Source: Phaseolus vulgaris
Taxonomy: Eukaryota; Streptophyta; Magnoliopsida; Fabales; Fabaceae
Assembly (NCBI RefSeq): GCF_000499845.2
Contig: NC_023753.2
Coordinates: 11,416,181 to 11,480,180, forward strand
Reading direction: 5' to 3'
Length of the DNA stretch: 64,000 nucleotides
Made by a program: the position numbers and the translations under genes. Under the pieces are notes generated by a model. The model saw only the letters and a list, made by a program, of their open reading frames with translations, was not told the DNA's origin and ran no database searches. Positions 32,089-42,764 of the stretch are shown here, in pieces; positions within the stretch are counted from its first letter, which is position 1; every line of letters begins with the position of its first letter.

Positions 32089-32385
32089 GTGACTCAACAA
32101 AAGCAAAAAATTGATGGTCTAACAAGAGTTAATCTTTACATCAAAGAAACCATGATCAATGCAACAAGTTCCTCTTCTATATGTAGATATTGTGGACGTA
32201 GTAGACATAGAGAAAATATTTGTTACCATAAACATGGCTCTCCTTTAAGAACTAATAATAAAGGTGTTAAAGGAGCATATAGTCACAAAGGAAGAATATA
32301 TATTCACTATGGGAAAATGGTCATACCATTGAATTTTACAATTGAATTTTACAAATTTTATCATGTAGTTAAAGGTTTCACTTAG
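32089..32385 (+). pseudogene. Copia gag C-terminus with zinc knuckle
   Basis: This short frame contains CRYCGRSRHRENICYHKHG at about residues 33-51. Copia gag knuckles have the pattern CxxCx(4)Hx(4)C; here CRYCGRSRHRENIC has the first two Cys, His and last Cys nearly at that spacing. The knuckle binds genomic RNA during particle assembly. Upstream and downstream gag lie in other frames. Confidence 0.6.
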
Positions 32386-33047
32386 ATGGAGAGCCTCGAC
32401 TTTATCCATACTTTTTCAATGATAGTCAAATTAACCACAACTTTTCTTCTTCTTGCATAGTTATCATTCTTATCTAGCATTTTATTATTCATGTGAACCC
32501 TGATTTTTTTACATGGTGATTTTTATGAAGAAATGCATATGCAAGCTCATCAATCTTAATGTCAAATATGCTCAATTGTGTAAGTTGCAATAATCTTTAT
32601 ATGATCTCAAACACTCAAGTTAAAAATGGTATACTTGTATTTTATATTTATGTATTCTAGATGACTATAAACAATCTCTTTTTAATCATTCATTAATTTT
32701 TAAGTTTTCACCAATTATAATTGTTGGTTTTCTTATGTATGTTGATGATATTATTATTGTAGGTAATAACATAAATAAAATTAATTATATTACCTTCCTT
32801 CTTGATCAAATTTTTAAGATTAAAGATCTTGGTAATATGAAATATTTTCTTGTTCTTAAAGTTATTCTTAATAAAACTAGTATTCATTTTATGCCAACAT
32901 AACTCTTGACATACTATTTGATATTGATATATTTTCCTTTCAAACCCATGTCTACTCTTATGGATTCTTCACTTATTTGTTTTCTATCTCTAGAACCCTT
33001 AATTAATTTATATGTGTATAAACATCTTATTGGTAGATTAATATATC

Positions 33048-33807
33048 TAGGGGTGACAAAGCGGGGCGAGCTGTGCAAGTTGTACGGGTCGGTCCATGGC
33101 TCGCTGAGAAAAACGTGCAGTAGGCTGTCTATTTCAACCTGCTTAGGCCCGACTTGCATAACTCACAGCCCGCACAGATCAAGTGCGGGACGAGCGGGTT
33201 GGCCTGCATAACCCGTCTATTTTAAAAGTTTAAAATTTTCTTTCTGCACCCCCATAATTTCTTTATGCACCATGATAATGATTTTTTAATACTTAATAGT
33301 GTTTTTTTGTCTTTTTAAAATAGGTTTCAATACCCATCAAATGCTAAATGTAGTAGTTAAACCTTAGTCATTTTATAATAAAATTTAAATATAGAGTTAT
33401 ATATATATATTATTTTTCATTAGAATAATAATCATGTTTCTACATATATTACCTTAAATAATTGTATATATTTAATGAAGTATTTTATTATTCAATTTAT
33501 TAGTACGATTGAGATTCAAAATTCACTAAAAATGAAAACATCATTCTAATTTTTTTACTCATATCTTATTACCTAATTCATTTAACTAAGAAAAAATAAA
33601 TAAACTTAATAAACAAAAAATAATTTTTTTTTATTAATTTAAAAAGAAATCTTATGCATGTCGACCCGCAGGTTAATCCATATGCAGGACAGACCAATCA
33701 AAGTAATCTACATATTTTATGCAGGACAAACCAACCTGACTTGCATTTTGTGAGTCAAGTGTGGGACAAACTTATACAGGATAGGTTGACGCGTATTGTC
33801 ATCCCTA
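33048..33807. mobile_element. hAT-like non-autonomous element with 8-bp target duplication
   Basis: The 760-bp element starts TAGGGGTGACAAAGCG and ends TATTGTCATCCCTA, inverted repeats of about 12 bp with mismatches. The flanks are identical 8-mers, AATATATC, at 33040-33047 and 33808-33815, the duplication length of hAT transposons. The insertion point lies inside copia RT sequence, which reads across once the element and one duplicate are ignored. Subterminal regions are GC-richer (GGGCGAGCTG, CCCGCACAG, GTCGACCCGCAGG) and the middle is AT-rich. There is no transposase. Confidence 0.88.
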
Positions 33808-34520
33808 AATATATCTAATCATACACATCCTGACATGTTTAAGCCGATTTGTATCCAATTCAACAACAACTCATAATCCAGTTTATTTTTTTTTCATACA
33901 TTGCACTACAAGAAAATGTTTTAATAGTAACTAATTTAGAAACTAAAAAAAAAAATCTATAGTAACTAATTTAGATACTATTTTATAAACTAAAAATTAT
34001 TGGTTACTAAAAAAATATCTATTATTAATAAAAATTATATTATAATTAGATATTATATTTTTGGTAGCTAATAATAAAAATAAAATAAAAAATTTTAGAG
34101 ACCAACTTTTTAATCTCTTGTTAAGATGTAATTGGAAATCATTTTTTAGTCACTTTTAATTTATTTTAGAAACTAATTTTTTATCTCTAAAAATAATAAA
34201 ATTAGAAACTAATTTTGTAGTTTCTAATCATCATATAATTAGATACTTAGTAACTATTATTTGAATTTAAATTCCTATTTTGAAGTAATTAAATTTTATA
34301 AAATTCATTATTAATTTTTAATTTATAAAATATTTTAATTTGATATGAATAAATTTACCTTATTAATTTAATTATAATATTAAAATAATTAATATCAATT
34401 TAAAAATTACATTTAAAATAGTATTTTAATTTTTTAATTTTATTTAAATATAAAATAAATTAATAATGAATTTAAAATATTATTTAAATTAAAAATTTTA
34501 ATAAATTAATTTAAATAAAG

Positions 34521-34880
34521 ATGCATATTTTTCAAAACTTATTTAATTTTTTTAAATCTGAGCAAATAATCTGCAGGGTTTTGAATTTCAAAGTTTATCT
34601 GTCTCTCTTTAACCTTTTCTGCTCATCTCTCACTCTCAGCAACGCACTCTACAATCGGGAACTGCACCCTACAACGACACCCTGCAAAGGCAACGCACCC
34701 CGCGACGGCAACACACCCTGCGACAATAGTGTTTCTCTACTCCGAAGGAGGCCAACCTCTTTAAGCTTATCATCACAAATTTCAATTCGTGCTCCATTCT
34801 CGCTCTTTGTATTTTATTTTTGTGTTTGCTCATCGAAGCTTTACAACTTTACTCACTGTGTACCTTCCTCATCTTAAAAC
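34521..34880 (+). other. GC-richer segment in the CACTA element, unrecognised
   Basis: A 118-residue open frame (34521-34877) lies over a segment much richer in C than its surroundings, with repeats of the type CAACGCACCC/CAACACACCC. It begins in AT-rich subterminal repeat and has no domain I recognise. It may be a leader of the element's transcript or another captured piece of host DNA. Confidence 0.3.
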
Positions 34881-36852
34881 CCTAGATCCCGTTATCATGT
34901 TGTATTTTCCAAAAATACTCTTGGTGGAGAGTTAGTTCTTAAGGAGAACTAATGTATTTTTTAATTCCAATTGTGGTTTGAGGCTTTGGTGCATATACGG
35001 TTGTTGTTGTGAGTGAAGTTTGAACTACGAGTGCAGAGCTTGTTGAAGTTGTATTAAGAGCGTCTTGAACTAAATTAAGTAGGTTATTCTTTGGGATTGT
35101 GTCCATGTAAATGTTAGTTGAGCAAGGTTATTTTGATAAGATTTTCCGTGATGTCTAGTGAAGTAAGCAAAAAAGAGATGTCAGGAGAGTTGTTTGTATC
35201 CACTGCATGATTGTTGTAATTGGATTGACTCTTTGATGAGAAAATTTACTGAAATTTTTGTGTAACCAAATTAATGACATGTCAAATTTGTGATGAGGTT
35301 GGGACAATCATTGCACATAGAAGGTACTATGTTGTAAGTTGCGTGGCCGTAAGTTTTAAAGGTAATTTTGGTAAAATAATAAGCAGCTGCATTATTAATA
35401 AGTGGATATTAATTTGAGGTTTTAATTTTATTTGTCTAGTTTGATCAAGTTTCATTAACTTATGAATATCTTTATGCACTGTATATGATCATTGTTGTTG
35501 GTTTAGTTAGGCCACTTGCAAGCTCAAACACAAATCCAAAGTTTATTGAAACTTTGAAATCGTGTTAACTACCTAATTGTGTAGATTTTTGTGTATCTGA
35601 TTACATTTCAATGGTATTGTTAAGGTGATTTTTTTATTTATAACTTCTGCAATTCCCTGGAGATATTGTGATTTTTGTAATATAGCATAATGCTATTTAG
35701 AGCATCAAAAGGTTCAGTACCTACAACTGGTTTAGTTGCTGCCCCTTTATTGAGACCGATGCTTTTGGAACTTTGGAGAAACTTTTTGTCAGACAATGCA
35801 TGCTTTAATTAGTAGAAACTAGAATCCAAATATGTGGGATTGGGATCAATACCTCCATCTATGCAAAACCAAATGCATGGAATTTGTAGAGCGGAAAGGC
35901 TAACTTTATAGTTACACCCAAATTTTATTTACTCTGCATTCTTCTCTTTGTAGTGTTAGTACTCACTGATGTATGTAATTTCTTGTGCACTTTCTTAATG
36001 ACACTAATCTTGTAGTTAATCCAAAATTTTGTTTACTCTGAAAATTAATCTTGTGTTGTTAAAGTATTTGACAAATTGCTTTTTTCCTTTTTGTTGTGAA
36101 CACTTCTTTCCTCAATGAGGTGTATCTTTACAACCTCTCTTGGTTAAGGGCTTTATAATCCTTCTAGACCAGAGTTATTTCGTGTGCACCTGGTTCATGA
36201 TGCTTGATCCATGTTACAAAAGTTGTGGGAGCCCAAAATAAGTTTCTACTTTTGTAAAATTAGTGATAATATTAAAATGATTGGATTAGTTTCATAATAT
36301 TGTATTGTGGCACTTTTTCATCAGGACATTTCAAGTTTTTATTTTTTAGGTTTAAACCTCAAACCGAAGAGAAAGTACAGTGAGAATTTAAAATAAATTG
36401 GACTATCTTACCTCTATGCATTGTTCAACCTCGGCCTAGTTTTTCTTCCCTCTGCTAATGGTCCAATACTGTTTCCCAACTTATAAAAGACAATAATCGA
36501 ACTTCTCCATCTACCAATAATATCTCTTTCATAAGGGCTAAAAAGTTTTCAATGGAAAGAATGGTTTTTAGAAGTCTTATATTTATTCATAGGCTTTATA
36601 TATGAAATTGTTTTGTTGAATGTCTACGTAACTAGTAGTTAATATGTGTATTACTATGTGTGTGATAGGTAAGTAAATAGATTGAATTCTTTTAGTCCAA
36701 GACTAGCACCAGTGGGGCTGCAAGTTTCTCTCGTTCTTCAGGCGAAAAAAAAAGGTTATTTTAGTCATTGTATGTTCATAGTTTAGGGAATATTTTATTG
36801 TTTTCAAATAAATTAAGCAATGACAAATTATAAGACTTTCTTTTATAGTTGA
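34881..36852. other. Interior of the CACTA element, no recognised gene
   Basis: The base composition is less AT-rich than the flanks but no family can be assigned. A short frame around 35710-35810 (GSVPTTGLVAAPLLRPM) looks coding-like and may be another captured exon fragment; I cannot identify it. Confidence 0.3.
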
Positions 36853-37285
36853 ATGATGCATTGTGTTATACGACAGATTATGGATATTCGTCAAAATCGA
36901 AGTTGGATGTATGATAGATTAATGTCTGATAGAAGGGGATATAAAGATGCATTTTTAAAAGGACTAGATGAACTTGTGTCCTATGCATGTGAAGATACTG
37001 TTATTGGAGGTAAGCCTTACTACTTTGGCTCATCTTCTTCCTCAAATGGGTGGATATAAAGTCAAAAGCTTGATGAACTTAAAAGAGATATGGAAGTAGT
37101 TAAGAAAGAAAGAGATGAGCTTCGAATCAAAATTTTAATTATTGAGCAATTTTTTGAGAAAAACAATGCAATGATTCGAAAATGGATGGATAGCATTAAT
37201 CGTCAATCCATGCCACCAAGTTTTGAGGAAATTCAAGATGAGGATGAAACACAACCACCCAATCAACCACTCATTCTTTATCAAG
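36853..37285 (+). pseudogene. CACTA transposase-associated domain (TAD) protein, exon with one in-frame stop
   Basis: The frame contains NRSWMYDRLMSDRRGYKDAF then LKGLDELVSYACED (about residues 15-49), matching the N-terminus of the transposase-associated domain in plant CACTA transposases (pattern: RSWMY.R....RG....F..G...F...A). After an in-frame TAA at 37057-37059 the same frame continues into a charged coiled-coil (LDELKRDMEVVKKERDELR) and a Pro/Glu-rich tail, ending at a good donor CAAG/GTAATT at 37286. The family's Cys-rich CPC..C segment is missing. It probably derives from the element's own gene. Function is unlikely because of the stop. Confidence 0.7.
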
Positions 37286-37490
37286 GTAATTTTGTTACAC
37301 TATTCTATATATTTTTTAAATTTCAATTTTGCTAATAAATTTTATTTTATATGTTTTGAAAGGTATATGGTTATTGTTATAGCTAGCATCAAAAGCTCAC
37401 ATGGTACACCACTAACTACTGGTTATTCATGGAATAAAGTTAAAAAAATGATAGATAAAGCTTTTTACTACTGTATGCCTAGTTGTTCCA

Positions 37491-37652
37491 AATAGATCAA
37501 ATGAGCCACCCGAGCAATTGTATGCCTCCCAACTTTCACAACTTTAAGAGATGAGATTCTTTGACACACAAGAGAACATAATAACTCTTATTGCTACTTC
37601 GGGTAATGTTCATGCAGTAGTTGAACGACTATTGGGGAACTTTGGTCAATAG
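37491..37652 (+). pseudogene. Captured C-terminal UBA fragment of a DSK2/ubiquilin gene
   Basis: The frame reads NEPPEQLYASQLSQL, a stop (CAA to TAA), [34 protein letters not shown] and then a natural-looking TAG. This is the C-terminal UBA domain of plant DSK2-type ubiquitin-receptor proteins, which carry poly-ubiquitinated cargo to the proteasome; the family pattern is PPE.LYA.QLSQLQEMGFFD..ENIRAL.AT.GNVHAAVERLLG. The key MGF loop that touches ubiquitin is MRF here, and the stop interrupts it. It lies inside the CACTA element, on the same strand as and 200 bp after the TAD exon. The rest of DSK2 (UBL, STI1 repeats) is absent. Confidence 0.8.
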
Positions 37653-38250
37653 CAATAATGTTTGCAAGTTCAATCGGTTTGAATCATAAGTTTCCAAGCG
37701 CCTTGTTGGGTATTCAAATAAAATAAAAAAAATTTGTCCAAATTATAGTGGTATTGCGATTATTCCTTTTAATGATCCAATTTCCTTCATGTACATACTT
37801 ATATTGAAACTAGTTTTAGACGCAACAAGAGATCTTAAAATATTTCAAATGAATTGATTTTTACACTTGATAAAAATAAATAAATAAAAATTATATTTTA
37901 TAATAAATTATATTATTTAGAGACCAATATAATGGTCATTTTTTGATATTTATATATTTGGTCACTAAATGAGTTTCTATATATTTTGGTCACTAAATTG
38001 GTTTTAATGAAATTGGTTGTTAATTGAGTTTCAATATAATTGGTCACTAAATTAGTTTCTATATATTTGGTCACTAAGTTGGTTTTATTTAATGGTAACT
38101 AAATTAGTTTCTAAATTAGAATATAAATTGATATATAAAATTAGCTACCATGATTTTAGCCATTTAAAGTTATTAGATTCTAAATTAGTTTCTAATTAAA
38201 TTAGTGACTAATTTTATCATTTTATTTTATGTCTTAAAAACGTTCTTAGT

Positions 38251-41200
38251 TTTTTTTATTAAAAATAACATTATTTAACTAAAACAATTATTGTTGTTCA
38301 TTGTCTAGTTTCGTGATGACTTATTCTCTAATATTCCAATAAATGACTTAATATTTCTTAAACCTCCTTGGAAGTTAAGTATGAGTCTTTTGATAAAATT
38401 TTAAGATGCTGAAAGTCCTACATTAAATATAAATAAATAATATAAAAATCAATAAATTTATAAATTTATTATTTTAAAATTTTGGATTGAAGTAGATGCC
38501 CTTATGTCTCATATGAACATATTCAAAACTTACTGATATAAAATATATTTGGTGTCCTATTATAATAAAACGATGGTCAGCACTGAAATACACTCCCACC
38601 TTGAACTAATGTTCTTATTTTGCTTTTACTGTTAGATTAGTTTTTATTATTAAATTATTACCTTCATAACCCAATTTTACTAGTTCGTTACTCTGTCCAT
38701 GGAAGAGGTTGTCTGGTTTTTTTTGTATTCTGTTTTTGTCGAATAGTGTTGTTAGTTAATATGAAAAATGTAAATGAGCATGAAAAGGGAGAAAAGAAAG
38801 GTGAAATGAAGCATAAGTATGGTTGGGGGATGGGAAGAAGAGAGAGAGAGAGGTTTGTCCATGACTGACAGATGCACATCGTATAATGCCCCGAGAACAA
38901 TTTAGAAAAGAAGTTAGAAGAAGAGCATGGACCCAAGCCTATGGGTCCATTGTTTCTTACACACTACAACCTAGTACGGCCCTACTAACCTAACTATCCT
39001 TTCACACCTCACTTTCAAAACTCCTCAACTCATAACTGCCATGCCTTGCATATCAATAACTACACATGCCAAATTCTCTCTATTCTCTCTATTCTATACC
39101 AATGGATTCTCTTCAATATTAAATCATATTCAAATTCTGCCTTTTCTCTCTCTTTCTAAACACCAACATACCCTGTTTGGGTCAAAATAAACAATTCAAC
39201 AAAATAATCTCAAAATATCAAAACTCTATATTTTTACAAGAATAAAAGGTCAAACACTCATCTTCATTTCACTAATAAAGCTTGATGGTAATTCTAGTCC
39301 TTAACCTTTTCCCTGTAATCTTTAAATATATATAATTTTGATCCTGAAATTCTTTTTACGCAATTTTGATCTTTTCATTTTTATTTGTTTTTATATTTTT
39401 TATATTCATTTTAATTATCTACCATGATATAATAAAATTGAGAAAAATAGACTATATTTGTGACTTTTTTTTATAGGAGGGAAGACCACAATTTTCAAAC
39501 ACAATGACTTTTTTTTTTAAATTGAATAAATTCAGAAAATAAAAATTAAGGGATCGGGTAAAAAATTCAACACTAAAATGATGAATATTTAAAAATTAAG
39601 AGACTAAAATTGTTAAAATTATAAACATAAGGACCAAAATTTCAATAAAAAAGTAGATGATGTCTATATATATATGAGAAATAAAATAAAATAAATATTT
39701 GTATTAAAAAAAAAAAAAAGAGATAGAAGAATAAATGAAAATAATTAAAAATAAAGTTAAAAGTATTAATTAGTATTCTTTCTATGTTACATTTTTTCAA
39801 CCAAACAATAAATATCGTTTTTTAAAATTTTTATTTAACTAAATAATATTTTTTTAATTATTTTATGCTAAGTAAGAAATAAAACGTCAGTGTAGGTTAG
39901 GTTTCGTATGGGACACTAAAAATGTGTATTTATTATGGAAAAAACTATTCTTTATTTTTAACTGATAATGTGAAAAAAATATTATTTTTTAATTAGTCAC
40001 AAAACCAAACACACGGTTAAAATGAAAAAGAAATGACATTTTTTTACATTTTTATTTTAATTTCTTAAAATATAAATATCTTGACATGTGTACAGGGCAT
40101 GATAAATAGTTAATTTTATACAATTGAATTGATGATAAAAAAAATTATATATAAATTATAATATATTCCTTTTTTAAAAAAAATAGTTGTTTATGATTCT
40201 AACATACCGATTAAGATATATATAATTAATATATATTTCTTACAAATATTCACATTTTTTCTACAATTTTTATTTCTTTTCAATATAAGTGTTACTTAAT
40301 TTTTCAAAAAGGATATTATTCAAAAAAATAGTTTTAACATTTTAAAAAACTATTGTTTTGAACAAAAAAAAGTTAAAAATTCTACTTTTTTTAAGAATAG
40401 AAAAAGTATATATATAATTTGAGAAACTGTATCAATTATATGTATATACTTCTATATACTTCTATATTTTAGTTAGATTTTAGATGCATGATATAGTATT
40501 TAAATGATATATAGTATTTAATTAATATATATAAACTATACAGTTTCGCAAAATATGTTCTTCATAAGAAATTTCATATTTATATATTTCAAAAATAAAA
40601 AGTCAAACCATAATATTTTTCAAACGGTAGAGAAAGTTAGGTAGACAAAGTTATGTGGACTTCCTTCTACTTTCACTACCTGAATACATTTATATGATTC
40701 AAATATATCAGTATAGTCAAAATATCTCATTTTAGACAAATCTCTAGTCAATGTACATCCTAACACTCTCAACACGATATTTATTTTCCTGAAATTACTA
40801 TGTGATCATAATTTCACACAATTCATATATGATACTACACATGAGTACATCATTCAATCACACAACAATTTATATTTTGAAACAATTTAAGGATAACTAA
40901 AAATCACATAAACACATAACTAATTTATTTTAACCACATATATGAATAAAATTTTACAAAAATTTAATTAAAACAATAAACAATTATAAACCAGTCTTTT
41001 AAAAGAAAAATTTAAAATTTAATTTTTTAGCTTGAGCGAAAATAGATATCGCTTGAGTGAAAATAAAGTCGAGAGCAAGTTCAGTTTTAATACTATTCTT
41101 GCTTGAGCGAGAATCCTTTCGCTTGAGCGAAAACATATATGAGAGCAATCCAAAATTTCACTACGAAAATGGATCCGAGAGCAAAGTGAATTTTAGTGTC

Positions 41201-42764
41201 TTATTCTAACTTGAGTGAGGATCTTTCGCTTGAGCAAAAATCCCTCACTTGAGCGAAAATAGGAGAATAAAATTTCATAAAACTAATTTCTTTCAAGATT
41301 TCACCAAAAAGTTATACTCAAAATTTTATTTTATAAAACATATCATACCAAAATAACATCACCTGCTCAAAGTTGGACATGTACTCTCATAAAACTCCAT
41401 TGTCAACCTACATATCTATATATTCATGATTTCTAAACCAATTTCATTCAAATTTAACATCCCGATTCAAACAACTAATATTAACTAATGTTTACAGTTC
41501 AAATGATTCATAATACAATTCAAACACATTCAAGAACTCGTTCACATCACAATCGACCTGTAATTTACTAAATCAACAATATCTAATTAAAATTCTAATT
41601 AAACATTATTACTTTACTCTATTAGGAACCTGGTGGTGTCCTTCGATCGTAGTTTAATGAAGAAGGTTGTCAAAATCTTAGAGAGAAAACATATGAGAAA
41701 AAGACAATGATTTTTAAAAAGATAGAGATTATATTAGAACGAAATATGAACAATTGATTTTTCTATTTATATACATTTTTCATTTTAATAATAAAATATT
41801 TAGGTATCTTTTTAATTATAACACTTTTATTCTAAAACTATTTTCTAGGTTTTATAATTTTTTTTATACAATCAAAATTCAAATTATTATTTTTTAATTA
41901 TATTGAGAATCTACCTTAAAGAAATATTCCTTTATAATATTATAATTTTTTTAATAATTTATATATTTTTTAATAATATTATACAATCAAAATTCAAATT
42001 ATATTTTTTTTAATAATTTTAATCTACCTTTATAATATTATAAATTTTATTGCAAGAAATATTCCTGAAATTTGAAGTGCAAAATTGCAAAGGAAAAATA
42101 TTCCTGAAATTTTAAGTGAAAAAATTGAACTACTATCCAAGAAAAGGGTTTAAAAGTCAGCAGGAAGTAACATTGCAAATGATTCTTCTTGTCTAGGTGA
42201 AGTTGAAAGCTAAACTTGCCCATGTGTGGTACTAGACCAACCTCAGCTGAAAGCTACCCCATTTTTGGATCACTATAAATTTGTTATGCAGCTAAATTGT
42301 TTAGCGTGCACTAATTGGTTCAAATCAGGAAAAAGAAAATCAATGACTAGGCAACAAAACACTCTACACTCTGCAGTTAAAGTGATTTCACATTACTGCC
42401 TAGTAATTACGAATTTAACTTAGTGAAGTCCATATTATCTATAAAAGTTTCCATTGGTACCATTGTACAGAATTCTCTGTGAAAAGTTGTGTAAACATGG
42501 TTTGCCTCCAAAAATTGAGAGAGAAAATTGTTGTAACCTCAAAACATTAAAGAAAAAACCCTTTGCAGCACGTCCTGCTGCAAGGACAAAAGGAAACTGG
42601 GAAGTGCATATAATAAAGTTGAGGTATATGCTTGAATAACTAACTTGTTGGCCAAATGACAAGACTATGAGATCATGTTAGAACAAAACATAAAAAACAT
42701 ACAAGTTTTTGTAACACCTAAAAGGTTAAATAAAGGCCAAGGTGAAGTCTTCTATACTACAGAG
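38251..42764. other. AT-rich intergenic, no gene
   Basis: No coding frame is supported. Features seen: a possible inverted-repeat element about 39290-39650 (CTAGTCCTTAAC near the left, AAGGACCAAAATTT near the right) and the TTGAGCGAAAA motif cluster at 41031-41261. The last 500 bp before 42765 are the presumed 3' flank of the LRR gene; overlapping frames on both strands at 42226-42662 have no recognisable family. Confidence 0.5.
41031..41261 (+). repeat. Cluster of CGCTTGAGCGAAAA motifs
   Basis: Seven copies of (C/T)GCTTGAGCGAAAAT, with one or a few changes each, occur near 41032, 41050, 41101, 41120, 41207, 41227 and 41246. CGCTTGAGCG is nearly self-complementary. Between copies the phrase GAGAGCAA recurs (near 41072, 41132 and 41171). 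It is a structured repeat array rather than random sequence; family unknown. Confidence 0.7.

Larger units (their letters stand above)
31585..33903 (+). mobile_element. Copia remnant: gag, deleted pol, RT; interrupted by a hAT element
   Basis: Broken plus-strand frames read NYYSWRRFTIIALNVKNKVK and QPPKT (gag start, about 31585-31690), SPDEIWIDLK (31776), LSNFFxKL and MLDELKFLCVC (about 31880-31945), a gag zinc knuckle (32089-32385), then directly RT pieces HGDFYEEMHMQAHQ (about 32515) and MYVDDIIIVGNN (32733-32770), KDLGNMKYFL and LIGRLIYL (33024-33047). Protease and integrase are gone, so an internal deletion joins gag to RT. The hAT element at 33048-33807 sits in the RT tail, and copia resumes with SRFVSN at about 33838 until the CACTA element starts at 33904. 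Confidence 0.8.
33904..38250 (+). mobile_element. CACTA (En/Spm-type) transposon, about 4.3 kb, carrying host gene sequence
   Basis: The left end CACTACAAGAAAATG is a canonical CACTA terminus and matches the ends of the small elements at 29921 and 31180. It is followed by many subterminal copies of AACTAATTTAGAAAC-like motifs; the inverted form (TAAATTAGTTTCTA) is repeated at 37980-38215, close to a decayed right end near 38250 (TTAAAAACGTTCTTAGT). Between these lie a GC-richer 5' region (34600-34900), a transposase-associated domain pseudogene (36853-37285) and a DSK2 UBA fragment (37491-37652). No transposase core is present, so the element is non-autonomous. The right boundary is the weakest part of the call. 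Confidence 0.65.

Noticed and set aside
42226..42662. Short frames on both strands 3' of the LRR gene
   Set aside because: Likely 3' UTR and flank; no domain, and the two strands overlap.
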